Origin: Pseudoalteromonas luteoviolacea
GTDB taxonomy: Bacteria; Pseudomonadota; Gammaproteobacteria; Enterobacterales; Alteromonadaceae
Direction of reading: 5' to 3'
Assembly (NCBI RefSeq): GCF_001696455.1
Contig: NZ_MAUJ01000001.1
Span: 1,674,001 to 1,738,000, forward strand
Length of the DNA stretch: 64,000 nucleotides
The notes under the pieces were generated by a model. The model worked only from the letters and a program-made list of their open reading frames with translations, was not told the origin of the DNA and made no database searches. Shown here in pieces: positions 53,153-61,261 of the stretch (positions are counted from its first letter, which is position 1; every line of letters begins with the position of its first letter). The position numbers and the translations under genes are program-made.

Positions 53153-53836
53153 GCCGACCTTAGGCAGCTCTTTTGTATTAACAATCTCAAAGTTAGTTAA
53201 GTTGATTATAGAGCTAAGTGATTTACCGTTTAATTGATAAATTATAAATAGCTCTGTTTCAGATAAAAGAGTATTACCTATTACATGCTCCACGTCTGTT
53301 AATATTTCTTTGTAACCTGAACCATTGGGCTTTGAAATAGAAACTGTTGTTAAATCACTGGGCGTCAGTCGATTATCACTATTCGAGTCTAATTTTACTA
53401 AGGAATAAAGAATAGCTATGACTGGCTCTTTGGAGCTGTAATCACCTATACGCAATTGACTGGCACTCTCGATAAGAAAATTTGTGTGGTTAAACAGCCA
53501 CTTATTCAAGTTAGTTTCAGTATTTATAAACAGGTAGTTTCGAGTGGAATTAGAAGACTTGCTAAAATATCCACGGTTGAAGCTTTGATCAGAGTTTAAA
53601 GGAATCATTAATGTCCTATGGCTAGTTAGACTAGTAACATGACCAAGCCTCCAACTTTCTTTTGCTTTACCGCTTTCTTCGAAGTTAACAATATTTTGCG
53701 TGTTGCGTTCTCTCGTTATATCTTTGAAAATTTGGTACATAGCAAACAAAAGCACACCGATTGCTAGAATGCCTGTCACTGAAATAAGTAGACCATTAAA
53801 ACGCCATACTAATTTAAAAAACTTATTATCTTCCAT
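53147..53836 (-). CDS. Cassette gene: membrane-anchored protein, unknown
   Basis: About 229 residues from ATG 53836 (MEDNKFFKLVWRFNGL); the upstream GTG overlaps attC. One membrane helix (about 14-36) is followed by a periplasmic or cytoplasmic beta-rich domain. An SNSDNRLTPSDL segment resembles an EF-hand-like calcium loop (DSNSDNRLTPSD). The family was not recognised. One of the larger cassette proteins. Confidence 0.72.
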   Translation of the reverse strand: MEDNKFFKLVWRFNGLLISVTGILAIGVLLFAMYQIFKDITRERNTQNIVNFEESGKAKESWRLGHVTSLTSHRTLMIPLNSDQSFNRGYFSKSSNSTRNYLFINTETNLNKWLFNHTNFLIESASQLRIGDYSSKEPVIAILYSLVKLDSNSDNRLTPSDLTTVSISKPNGSGYKEILTDVEHVIGNTLLSETELFIIYQLNGKSLSSIINLTNFEIVNTKELPKVGL

Positions 53837-53906
53837 ACTCAACACCCTAAAGGCTTATAATATCATTGTAATTGGCTAAAAATAGTTGGCTACAACTTTG
53901 TTATGC
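53837..53906 (-). repeat. attC site (short, 70 bp)
   Basis: Ends ACTCAAC and GTTATGC. The core ATTGGCTAAAAATAGTTGGC is reduced, giving the short variant of the array. Confidence 0.78.
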
Positions 53907-54218
53907 TTTCGATTCGTGAACATATTTAAACGCACGGCCTTTCTTCTCAGGCTGCCATCCATTTTGTAGTGCAGATATAATACACTTTTCAATATCTTTT
54001 GGAGTTATGGGTAATTCAGGATATCCGATCCAGCTATCACAGCGCAGCCAAGGAAATGTTATCGATAAAACCGCACCTGACGATTCAGCTAACTCTACTG
54101 CAGCGGTCATATCGCTCCCAAAAGCTCCTTGACTGTATATTGGTTTATTTCTAATCGTCCATCGATACACAACAGAGTCAACAACGACTTTGCGTGAGCC
54201 TTTCTTAGGAATTGTCAT
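53901..54218 (-). CDS. Cassette gene: small soluble protein, unknown
   Basis: The 105-residue protein starts at ATG 54218 with GGTGA upstream. Basic N-terminus (MTIPKKGSRKVVVDS), then an alpha/beta fold with SITFPWLRCDSWIGYPELPI and a C-terminal basic segment. The family was not recognised. It is similar in size to proteins of unknown function often found in integrons. Confidence 0.75.
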   Translation of the reverse strand: MTIPKKGSRKVVVDSVVYRWTIRNKPIYSQGAFGSDMTAAVELAESSGAVLSITFPWLRCDSWIGYPELPITPKDIEKCIISALQNGWQPEKKGRAFKYVHESKA

Positions 54219-54231
54219 AATTCACCGGAAA

Positions 54232-54333
54232 ATATAACGCCTTAATAAGACGGAAAAATGCTTGGCTAAAATTAGCTACGAAAGAACGCAAACCAAGCAT
54301 TTTTTGAGCCCTTGGTTTAGACGCTTGCTATAC
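54232..54333 (-). repeat. attC site
   Basis: Left end ATATAAC; right end GCTATAC, with GTT changed to GCT. Core AATGCTTGGCTAAAATTAGC, complement AAACCAAGCATTTT. Confidence 0.87.
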
Positions 54334-54336
54334 ACC

Positions 54337-54890
54337 TCAATCAGAGTATTTCGTCACACGAACACCACTTTTATAGAAATTGTAAACTTGCTTAATGTCT
54401 CGGATATTAGTCTCCAATTCAGTTAAGCTTTTTTGGTTTAAAAATAATTTAAAATCATAGCCTTTTTCATTTTTATGTAAAAAGAATCAAACTGAAAGAA
54501 ACTTTCCGATTTAATGTCAGAGTTAAAAGTCTTTTTACTCTTCTCATGACCATGTTCGTAATACGCAACTTCAATAACAATAAAATTCTTTTTGTCCTCA
54601 ATAAACACTATATCCAGCGAGGTTTTATTAACTTTCTCTAGCGGCTTTTCGATAAGATCCAACTTGTTAGAACCAAAATACTTTTCAAAAAGTAGAATTG
54701 CAAAGAGCTGCTTATTCTCAGGGGGCTCTTCTGGATTTTTTGAAAATTTTATAGGCCAGCTATCGTGTTTATAGCCTAGCTTAATAAGTTTTCTTTGAGT
54801 ATCTGTTAGAGGTAGAATATTTTTTCTATCAGACTGACAACCTGTTAAAGCCACTAAAAAGAGCATCAAAACTAAGTTTGTTAACTTCAC
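54337..54890 (-). pseudogene. Cassette gene: lipoprotein, frameshifted
   Basis: The frame starts at GTG 54890 with a lipoprotein signal (LVALTGCQS, Cys about 18) and as read stops at 54438. One base change in the T-run near 54480-54490 would let it continue in another frame as FLHKNEKGYDFKLFLN and NIRDIKQVYNFYKSGVRVTK to a stop at 54337, just before attC. The extension is clearly coding, so the gene carries a single-base frameshift, either a true mutation or a sequencing error in the homopolymer. The restored product would be about 183 residues. The family was not recognised. Confidence 0.75.
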
Positions 54891-54910
54891 GGTATTTAAA
54901 GTTCCCTAAC

Positions 54911-55011
54911 GCATAACGCGCCATCAACGGCACAAGATAGCAGGCGAGAGTTTGCGACGAAGGACCGCAAGCCCGCTGTTTTTCGCACATGGTTCATTTA
55001 ACTTGTTCTAT
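54911..55011 (-). repeat. attC site
   Basis: Ends GCATAAC and GTTCTAT. Core ATAGCAGGCGAGAGTTTGCG with complement CGCAAGCCCGCTGTT. Confidence 0.87.
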
Positions 55012-55012
55012 T

Positions 55013-55456
55013 TCACTTTACCACTTTTTCGATAAATTCATCCAACAATGAATTTTCAAAAGTAGACTTACTCAAAAACCATAATTCGAGAAAAACGATA
55101 GGCACTATGAAAATGCAAAGTGCGTCCCATCCATGTTCACTAATGGCACTTGGAAGCATTGGTAACATTAAAACAGGGAGAGTCCAAATAAAATCTATTG
55201 GCCGAGTTTTGATATGAATTAAACTTTCTTCACCTGTTGTTTCTATCCATAGCTCTTTGGCAACTGAATAATTCATTTGAGGGTAACCAATATTTTTATA
55301 AAAGCTCAAACCAAATGTTCGAGTCCCTTTGACTTTCACTTCAAGGTATTTTGTGTCAGTAACGAATTTATTATCTAGCTTCAACAGACGCTCTATTAAC
55401 TCTTCTACGGAAAGCGCTGTTTTGATGATTCGTTTTTTCCGAAATAGGCTAATCAT
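55013..55456 (-). CDS. Cassette gene: membrane protein, unknown
   Basis: About 147 residues from ATG 55456 (MISLFRKKRIIKTALSVEEL); the longer frame to 55567 is an attC artefact. A soluble N-terminal region of about 85 residues is followed by two membrane helices (FIWTLPVLMLPMLPSAI; ALCIFIVPIVFLELWFL). The family was not recognised. Confidence 0.72.
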   Translation of the reverse strand: MISLFRKKRIIKTALSVEELIERLLKLDNKFVTDTKYLEVKVKGTRTFGLSFYKNIGYPQMNYSVAKELWIETTGEESLIHIKTRPIDFIWTLPVLMLPMLPSAISEHGWDALCIFIVPIVFLELWFLSKSTFENSLLDEFIEKVVK

Positions 55457-55465
55457 GCTCGTTAA

Positions 55466-55576
55466 ATAAAACGTTTGCAGCAACGGCGCATGCTTGCTGG
55501 GTGTTTTTTGCCGCGAAGCGATTAACGAATAAACCGGCCTGCGAGTATGCGTTCGTTTTGACAGCAATTGTTATAT
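55466..55576 (-). repeat. attC site (long, atypical)
   Basis: Ends ATAAAAC and GTTATAT. At about 111 bp it is the longest site. GC-rich arms (CAGCAACGGCGCATGCTTGC, GCCTGCGAGTATGCGTTCG) replace the usual core, so it may come from another integron lineage. Confidence 0.78.
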
Positions 55577-55580
55577 GCGC

Positions 55581-56018
55581 TTATATTGGATCATAAAATG
55601 AGTAAATTACAGTTCTGCCGCTGTATTCTTTTAGCGACCCAAGGCCAATACTTTTAAAAGTATAATTTCCTGTTTTTTTAAAGCCACTCCCCATAGAGCC
55701 AAGGACCATCACAGGTTTTGCATGAGAGGAAACTTTTGCTAACCTTTCTAAAGATTCTATTTGAGAATCTTTAGAAACAAAATTCTTGATACTTGTTGAT
55801 TCAATTTTCTTTAGATCGAAGTCAAACAAAATATCAATTTTCGAACAGTTATCAAAAGACTTTGTTTCGTTAAGTGTACTAATCAAAGCCTTGGCCTCGG
55901 TATCTGATAACCTCTGAAAATCATGTATTTCTATTTGCCAACTCATACCACCGGCATTTGCCAGCAGAGGAAAGAGAGTAATAATTGTTAATAAATTTGT
56001 CTTTATATTCTTTAGCAC
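55581..56018 (-). CDS. Cassette gene: secreted protein, unknown
   Basis: The 145-residue protein has a signal peptide (NLLTIITLFPLLANAGG). The mature part is alpha/beta with KIDILFDFDLKKIESTSIKN and one Cys. The family was not recognised. The start codon lies at the end of the neighbouring attC. Confidence 0.72.
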   Translation of the reverse strand: MLKNIKTNLLTIITLFPLLANAGGMSWQIEIHDFQRLSDTEAKALISTLNETKSFDNCSKIDILFDFDLKKIESTSIKNFVSKDSQIESLERLAKVSSHAKPVMVLGSMGSGFKKTGNYTFKSIGLGSLKEYSGRTVIYSFYDPI

Positions 56019-56117
56019 ATAACGCTTGCCTTACCGGCACAAAATAGCAGGCTGAACTTAGCGACAAAGGAACGCAGGCTACTGTTTTGCGTTCTTTGAT
56101 TGAGTCGATTGTTACAA
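56017..56117 (-). repeat. attC site
   Basis: Ends ACATAAC and GTTACAA. Core ATAGCAGGCTGAACTTAGCG and CGCAGGCTACTGTT. Confidence 0.9.
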
Positions 56118-56669
56118 ACCACTCGTAACTTGATAATCTGCAACTAAGCCTACATTCTCTATTGGTGATGGTAAAATATCGTCGGGAGTATTAAGGACAC
56201 CATCACGACCATAAGAACGAATATGGTATGAGCTCTCATCAATAAGCTTGTAATAGTAAAACTTCCCTTCGGTATTTACTTGCGCTGCATCATGAAGAAA
56301 AACTAGTGAGTTTTCTGGTAAAGATTTTCGCAACACTTCTAATGACTCAGGGTATCGCCCATTTTGGACTCTATAAAACTCTATTGCTTGTACTGCGCCT
56401 GTTAACTGCGTTTTTGCAAGTTCACCACGCAAGTCATCGTAAGCACCGCCTTCTTGTACAAAGCCAAAGTATCCCAACGCACTATAAAGAATGACAGTGA
56501 ATGCAATACCACATGCACCAACTATTTTCAGTTTTGTATGCTTTATGGCAAAACCCCATACAATGGCGATGATTCCAAATAACACACCAATTAATGGAAT
56601 AAACGACATCCCACCAATCACATAGCCTAGGCACCCAGCTTCTTTCTTATTTTCTTGTTTGTTTTCCAT
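56112..56669 (-). CDS. Cassette gene: membrane protein with GspG-like domain
   Basis: The 185-residue protein has two or three N-terminal membrane helices (about 14-37 and 45-68). The soluble part (about 75-185) reads like the globular domain of major pseudopilins: AIEFYRVQNGRYPESLEVL, then a YYKL strand and the GRDGVLNTPDDI calcium-loop-like end. Unlike a true pseudopilin it has no prepilin peptidase site. It may be a decoy, an assembly partner or simply a reused fold. Confidence 0.78.
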   Translation of the reverse strand: MENKQENKKEAGCLGYVIGGMSFIPLIGVLFGIIAIVWGFAIKHTKLKIVGACGIAFTVILYSALGYFGFVQEGGAYDDLRGELAKTQLTGAVQAIEFYRVQNGRYPESLEVLRKSLPENSLVFLHDAAQVNTEGKFYYYKLIDESSYHIRSYGRDGVLNTPDDILPSPIENVGLVADYQVTSGL

Positions 56670-56692
56670 ACTATATTGATACTTTTTGTGGT

Positions 56693-56792
56693 TGATAACG
56701 CTTACTAAGCGCGCGAATAATTATTGGCCCAAATTAAATACGGTACGAACAAGGCTTGCATTTTTCCATACGTATTAACAACTTTATTATGC
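56693..56792 (-). repeat. attC site
   Basis: Left end TGATAAC; right end ATTATGC, with GTT changed to ATT. The core CGCGCGAATAATTATTGGCC is divergent. Confidence 0.7.
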
Positions 56793-56808
56793 ATAAAACT
56801 CCTGCTTA

Positions 56809-57147
56809 TTACAAAATATCAAATGCCATATAAATCATAAATATAGAATGAGCACTCAATAGAGAAATACATGATAATGATAAGACAATCACAGGCTTTC
56901 TTTTATTCTTCATCGCTTTAAAAGAGAGAAAAGTCGCTAGGCTATACACTAACGGATAACCCACTAAACTCATTGCTATTACCCATCGGGTTAAACCATC
57001 CAAAAAGCCATTTACAGGAGCGTCGAAAACCATTGCAGCATTAATTAAATTAATAGGCCAAGGAATGAGCATTAGACCAAATAAAATTAATGGTAATATA
57101 AATGCAGACACCCTAAGTACAGAAATTTTATTGATTCTTAGAATCAT
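56809..57147 (-). CDS. Cassette gene: membrane protein, unknown
   Basis: About 112 residues from ATG 57147 (MILRINKISVLRVSAF); the longer frame to 57213 starts within attC. Three hydrophobic helices (about 12-30, 48-72, 84-108). The family was not recognised. Confidence 0.7.
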   Translation of the reverse strand: MILRINKISVLRVSAFILPLILFGLMLIPWPINLINAAMVFDAPVNGFLDGLTRWVIAMSLVGYPLVYSLATFLSFKAMKNKRKPVIVLSLSCISLLSAHSIFMIYMAFDIL

Positions 57148-57249
57148 ACATAACCCATTAATAAGGCTCGAAAAATACTTTTCTAAATTCATCGACATAA
57201 GAGCGCAAACCAAGTATTTTACACCGCTTGGTTGAGGAGTTTGTTATGT
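57148..57249 (-). repeat. attC site
   Basis: Ends ACATAAC and GTTATGT. The core GAAAAATACTTTTCTAAATT with complement AAACCAAGTATTTTACACC is divergent but of normal length. Confidence 0.8.
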
Positions 57250-57567
57250 TTACAATTCAGCTCTTGAGCACCAAAACTCTGAATAACTACCGTCTTCCCA
57301 ACACTCAATACAAATTGTCCCAAACTCTCGCTGCGTGTTTAACTCTCTAGATATGACGACCTTTTCTGATTGAAGTAAATTTGAGATCAGATCTAGGTCA
57401 TTAAAGCCCTCTATTTCGATACTCTTACACTCGTCATCGTACTTGACTTGAAACCCTAGTTTGAAGTCATCTTCTGCACTCCCCCTCCTAAATGTTAAGT
57501 CACTAACAAACCAAGGCTGTTCAAATTCAAATAATACCTGATAGTCACTCGTACTCGACCTAAACAT
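57250..57567 (-). CDS. Cassette gene: small soluble protein, unknown
   Basis: About 105 residues from ATG 57567 (MFRSSTSDYQVLFEFEQP). The frame to 57621 reads into an attC half site. A beta-rich, acidic, aromatic protein ending CSRAEL. It resembles small immunity-type proteins in size and composition, but no family was recognised. Confidence 0.7.
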   Translation of the reverse strand: MFRSSTSDYQVLFEFEQPWFVSDLTFRRGSAEDDFKLGFQVKYDDECKSIEIEGFNDLDLISNLLQSEKVVISRELNTQREFGTICIECWEDGSYSEFWCSRAEL

Positions 57568-57622
57568 AACACCTCTATTCAACGGCAAAATTTGGTTGTC
57601 TATAATGTAAAGCAGAGCCATC
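57564..57622 (-). repeat. Truncated attC site (left half only)
   Basis: ACATAAC is followed by AACGGCAAAATTTGGTTGTC and TATAATGTAAAGC, matching the left half of the attC at 50144. The right half is absent, so the cassette to its right has lost its own site. Confidence 0.65.
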
Positions 57623-57787
57623 CTGCCAAAATTTTCCGGTGGTTTGATTCACATAATTTATGCAGTTCTTCTAGTATATTACTCCCTTTAAAGCTACTTT
57701 ATTTTCCCAGCCATTGTCTGAAAATTTAGAAAACTTGAATGGGGTTAAGTTTGGTAGCTCCTAACTAGAAGATTGCTCTATTACTTT

Positions 57788-57997
57788 CTAGAGGAAACTT
57801 AAGCGCTCCTCGTTTCCCCCTAAAAAGCTTTCCCACAGAATTTCAACAATTCCGCCTATAACTTCACAGAACCTCAATTCATCGATTGGAAGGCTCCTCA
57901 ACGATCTTGCTGCACAGCAACCATCAAAAATCTTTAAGGCTACCGCCAACCTTGCCGTTGGCGACAGTTCACTACATTGCTCTATATACGAAGCCAT
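57788..57997 (-). CDS. Cassette gene: small helical protein, unknown
   Basis: The 69-residue protein starts at ATG 57997. Helical, with a CC pair (GCCAARSLRSLP) and a C-terminal ILWESFLGG helix. The family was not recognised. The 165 bp between it and the truncated attC hold no further gene. Confidence 0.62.
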   Translation of the reverse strand: MASYIEQCSELSPTARLAVALKIFDGCCAARSLRSLPIDELRFCEVIGGIVEILWESFLGGNEERLSFL

Positions 57998-58008
57998 AGT
58001 GCCTTTAA

Positions 58009-58098
58009 TGATAACGCCCGTAACAGCTGTGGGAAACAGTCGACTTAAATTAGAAAGAAGCGAACGGTAACCATCTGTTCTTGAATCGCTTGCTAGGA
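58009..58098 (-). repeat. attC site
   Basis: Left end TGATAAC; right end GCTAGGA, with GTT changed to GCT. The core CAGCTGTGGGAAACAGTCGA is atypical. Confidence 0.72.
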
Positions 58099-58521
58099 GC
58101 TTTGGTCATTGTGGAGTTCAATAACACACAGCAAATCTTCTTCTAGAACCGTCACAAACTCTGTTCCTTGTATACTCGGATTGGCCAATAGACTATTATA
58201 TACTCTAACAACCTCATTAAAGCAGGTTCTCATTAGATCTATGTCAGTAGAGTAACCGCTACCAATTTGAAAGAGTAGCTCTGAAACTCCATTCTTAAAC
58301 TTTGACTTGAGGTATACCTCTTCTAAGTATTTAGGAACTACTGCAGCCGCACTATATAAGTCACTTTGTACGACAACATGATTCTCAATCTTCCAGTAAG
58401 CTTTTTCAAACTCTTCTTCACTGTCTGAAAGTAAGGCTAATATAGCTTCTGGAATACTGGACGCGTCAGTCATTTGAGTTCGCAAATCCCTCCACTTTTC
58501 TTCGTGAATTCGTTCGAGCAT
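58093..58521 (-). CDS. Cassette gene: helical protein, unknown
   Basis: The 142-residue protein starts at ATG 58521. It is all-helical, with a segment (DSEEEFEKAYWKIENHVVVQ) that recalls HEAT-like immunity or regulatory proteins encoded near toxin genes. This is a resemblance only. Confidence 0.72.
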   Translation of the reverse strand: MLERIHEEKWRDLRTQMTDASSIPEAILALLSDSEEEFEKAYWKIENHVVVQSDLYSAAAVVPKYLEEVYLKSKFKNGVSELLFQIGSGYSTDIDLMRTCFNEVVRVYNSLLANPSIQGTEFVTVLEEDLLCVIELHNDQSS

Positions 58522-58538
58522 GTCAACACTAAATAATG

Positions 58539-58626
58539 AACTAACCTACCTACTAAACGCAGTGTAGCACGCCCGGGGGAGATCCTGATTTACCCAGCAA
58601 GAATGTAGTTTAGTGGTTTGTTATGT
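58539..58626 (-). repeat. attC site (GC-rich variant)
   Basis: Ends AACTAAC and GTTATGT. The arms CTACTAAACGCAG and GTAGTTTAGTGG with a GCCCGGGGGAG middle differ from all other sites in the window. Confidence 0.75.
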
Positions 58627-58684
58627 GATTTTAAATAAGCGCGCCGAGTGAGCAATTTAACCACCCACTTTATCACCAATACGA

Positions 58685-58900
58685 TTATTTTATTGATGCG
58701 CATAGCAATGTAAAATACCCATTTTCAACCGTTTGCGCCATAACTTTATTTTCTTTCATTATCTCACTGACAATTAACATACCCTGTATGCGATTAAGCC
58801 ACTTTCGGGCTTCAGCAGGCAACAACGTTTGATCGTTGGTAATCAAAGCCGCAATGATTTCCGAGACAGCTAAAGCTTCTAAGCAAATACCTACCTCCAA
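58685..58900 (-). pseudogene. Cassette gene: N-terminally truncated DUF4259-like protein
   Basis: The 71-residue frame begins at TTG 58900, with a stop a few codons upstream. The protein starts mid-domain: CLEALAVSEIIAALITNDQT, then LPAEARKWLNRI, matching the C-terminal half of DUF4259 proteins, which normally begin with a WGTG-type N-terminus. The missing N-terminal half and the attC-like debris upstream suggest a 5'-deleted cassette. Confidence 0.65.
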
Positions 58901-59047
58901 GTTCTCACTCTCATTTAATGCCGGTTATATCGGTAAAATTAGACTATTCAATCCTCTTGATTTTTCCAATTCCCATATCCAATAACTGGCACTATCATTA
59001 CCAAAATTGCCTTCACTTCATGCACCCAAACTAAAACTCCTCTTTTA
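58901..59047 (-). other. Decayed cassette with attC debris and a short frame
   Basis: This stretch contains GGTAAAATTAGAC next to CCGGTTATATC (58915-58955), a fragment of the attC core. A 36-codon frame starts at a GTG in the adjacent site (about 59055) and stops near 58944, encoding a hydrophobic peptide with KAILVMIVPVIGYGNW. It is probably the ruin of one cassette. Confidence 0.55.
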
Positions 59048-59130
59048 CGCGTCACGCCTTGCCTAACAAGCGCAAAAAGCAGCCTAGAACAAGCGACAAA
59101 GGAGAAGAAAGTTGCTCCGCCTCGTGACTA
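59048..59130 (-). repeat. attC site, both core triplets changed
   Basis: Left end ends GTCAC instead of AAC; right end GTGACTA instead of GTT. The interior (AAGCAGCCTAGAACAAGCGA, AAGTTGCTCCGCC) is still recognisable. Confidence 0.68.
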
Positions 59131-59496
59131 AACATTTTCTTTTGCTGGCAGTGTGGATTTAAAAGCCACATTATACTTTTCACATAATACGTGATTTAAA
59201 ACACCATCTTGTTGCATTGAATCTAAGCGCTTAAATTTACTGACAGGTGAAACATCTGTGATTCTCATGATTTGCTGGCCGTATTTTTCAATGCGATCTT
59301 CGCGATAAACCATACAGTCATAGATTAGATCAGGAGCCTCCTCTCCATTGAATAGTTCTACTGTTAACGCATACATTATTTGAACCCAACATATTTCCAG
59401 AACAATAGTGCCTTCAGAGCACCCCCGCTCTGCCTTCAAGTAATATGATTCATCAGCGAATTTTCGCGGTGTTTCTTTGATTATCTTCCACTGCAT
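59128..59496 (-). CDS. Cassette gene: small soluble protein, unknown
   Basis: About 122 residues from ATG 59496 (MQWKIIKETPRKFADES); the longer frame to 59565 starts in attC. Beta-rich with two Cys (RGCSEG, EICWVQ). The family was not recognised. Confidence 0.7.
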   Translation of the reverse strand: MQWKIIKETPRKFADESYYLKAERGCSEGTIVLEICWVQIMYALTVELFNGEEAPDLIYDCMVYREDRIEKYGQQIMRITDVSPVSKFKRLDSMQQDGVLNHVLCEKYNVAFKSTLPAKENV

Positions 59497-59502
59497 TTGA
59501 GT

Positions 59503-59603
59503 ACCTAATGCCGCCTTAAATGGTGAGTAATTGTTATCTAAAAATGCGAAGCGGAACCGAGCCAACTGTTATGAATCCGACTTTAAGACTTTATTAGTTG
59601 CCT
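59503..59603 (-). repeat. attC site, cleavage-side triplet changed
   Basis: The left end reads ACCTAAT instead of ending AAC; the right end is GTTGCCT, after an ATTAG where GTTAT is expected. The interior closely matches the site at 50144 (GTAATTGTTATCTA; ACCGAGCCAACTGTTA). Confidence 0.75.
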
Positions 59604-59617
59604 TGTAATCTGACTTT

Positions 59618-60637
59618 TCATCTATTAGCCCAGCTATTCCATGAAGGTTGACAAGTTGTAGGCTCTCCGAGATCCTCTATCTCGCCTAGAGCGTCTTCAG
59701 CATACTCGTAGCCTAGTGTTTTCGCCTTGTTTAACCAATTCATTCCTGTTTCTTTTTCACCAGTACAAAAATAAAACTCTCCTATCCAACCAGCAGCTTC
59801 TGAGTGTCCATTTTTTGCTGCCCATAAGTAATATTTAACAGTCTCACCAGAATTCTTTTTTTCTAATAATTTACCTAATTGATAGCCTGCTTCAGGGGTC
59901 TTATGCACTTTAACTAAATGCTTTAACAACAAAGTACTTCTTTCAAAATCTTTACTTAATTTGGAATCTTTTACCCCTAGATTTAAAGAACCATGCTGCG
60001 AGTAATAATATCTCCCTCTGGAAAAAACACTTGCCAAGTCTAAAATTTGCTGCTCACTTAACTTTTCGTGATTTTGATATAGTTTATTAATAGTAAGTGT
60101 AAAATCATCTTTACTATTGTTACCCTTAATTTTATTTAATAACTCTTTCGCCTTTGGAAAACCATTATCATGTAACAACTCAGCTAAAGCGATTGCCTGC
60201 ATCTTTTCTTCTTCACTTTTCAATGCGCTCGAGTTTACATAAGAGTTAACAATAGAAAACATCGCTAAAAGGTAACCATTATTTGCTGATTTATCTATCC
60301 AATATTCAGCTTCTTTTTGCATTTCCAAATTCGATTCTTTATTGTAGGCAAGGCCTAATACAAATTTCCCCCAAACAAATTGTGCTTGTGGGTTTCCGTT
60401 ATCTGCTAACTTTTTTAAATAGATAGCTTCACTTGACGGTTTGTTTTTAGTTCCAAACTCATGACTAAAGTTTGTTCCAAATAATATTGCCATATCTGTT
60501 TTACCTTTTTCGAATGTAAAACAAGTATCCACAATACTTTTTACATTAGTGCCTTTCAATTGATTTAAGCAATCACTCTCTGCATAAGCATCAACCGTAA
60601 ATAAGGAAACACAAAGAATAGCAAGATATTTATACAT
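59618..60637 (-). CDS. Cassette gene: secreted Sel1-repeat protein
   Basis: The 339-residue protein has a signal peptide (MYKYLAILCVSLFTVDAYA) and at least four Sel1-like repeats, for example GNPQAQFVWGKFVLGLAYN and GHSEAAGWIGEFYFCTGE. Sel1 proteins are TPR-like scaffolds, often periplasmic. It is the largest gene in the visible array and AT-richer than its neighbours. Confidence 0.85.
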   Translation of the reverse strand: MYKYLAILCVSLFTVDAYAESDCLNQLKGTNVKSIVDTCFTFEKGKTDMAILFGTNFSHEFGTKNKPSSEAIYLKKLADNGNPQAQFVWGKFVLGLAYNKESNLEMQKEAEYWIDKSANNGYLLAMFSIVNSYVNSSALKSEEEKMQAIALAELLHDNGFPKAKELLNKIKGNNSKDDFTLTINKLYQNHEKLSEQQILDLASVFSRGRYYYSQHGSLNLGVKDSKLSKDFERSTLLLKHLVKVHKTPEAGYQLGKLLEKKNSGETVKYYLWAAKNGHSEAAGWIGEFYFCTGEKETGMNWLNKAKTLGYEYAEDALGEIEDLGEPTTCQPSWNSWANR

Positions 60638-60931
60638 AATATTAATTTAACTCGAAGCTCTAAGGGAAACTAAAATATTACTCTACGATAAAAGTAGCAT
60701 AACCACAGCAGATTTATCGCCGCATCACAACGACTACCCATGTATACGTTTTATTATGTCCAACCATAACAACAACTTGAATAGATGTCACCAACTTACA
60801 ATTGATAAAAGTACGTCAAATGTCGCATAACAATGATAATTGATAAATTATACCAACTGTATAATACCAATCTAACCGTTCAGAATACTCAAGCAATCCA
60901 AAGTAACTACCTTCCACTCAGCCTCCTTGAT
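60638..60931. other. Non-coding stretch inside the array
   Basis: This 294-bp, AT-rich stretch upstream of the Sel1 gene and next to an attC has no credible frame. It may hold the Sel1 promoter; a cassette-borne promoter would explain its length. Confidence 0.5.
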
Positions 60932-61007
60932 ATATAACGGACCAATAATGGTAAGCCTCGAGCCAAGCTAAGCTTTATTAGTCCATACATTGATGCGTTT
61001 GTTAGCA
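60932..61007 (-). repeat. attC site (short)
   Basis: Ends ATATAAC and GTTAGCA, 76 bp. The core GAGCCAAGCTAAGCTTTATT is reduced. Confidence 0.8.
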
Positions 61008-61009
61008 GT

Positions 61010-61246
61010 TTACTTTTGGTTACTTTGCGCCTCAATAACTTTGAAATCTAGCTTTTCTGCATTATTAGAAACAAAATTGAAACAAGTAATAAATATAAGA
61101 AAGCCTAAAACAAAAATAAGTAAATGCTTGATTTGTCCACCTTCAAGTCTCATTAATTTACCAGTAAAAATACAAAGACTTCTAAGGGTAATGATAAACA
61201 GTGTGAACATGAATATGAAAAATACAATTTTAAACACTATGATCAT
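61010..61246 (-). CDS. Cassette gene: small membrane protein, unknown
   Basis: About 78 residues from ATG 61246 (MIIVFKIVFFIFMFTLF) with GGTGAG upstream; a GTG 9 bp earlier is less likely. Two hydrophobic helices (about 1-22 and 41-60). The family was not recognised. Confidence 0.68.
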   Translation of the reverse strand: MIIVFKIVFFIFMFTLFIITLRSLCIFTGKLMRLEGGQIKHLLIFVLGFLIFITCFNFVSNNAEKLDFKVIEAQSNQK

Positions 61247-61261
61247 CAATCTCACCGATAC

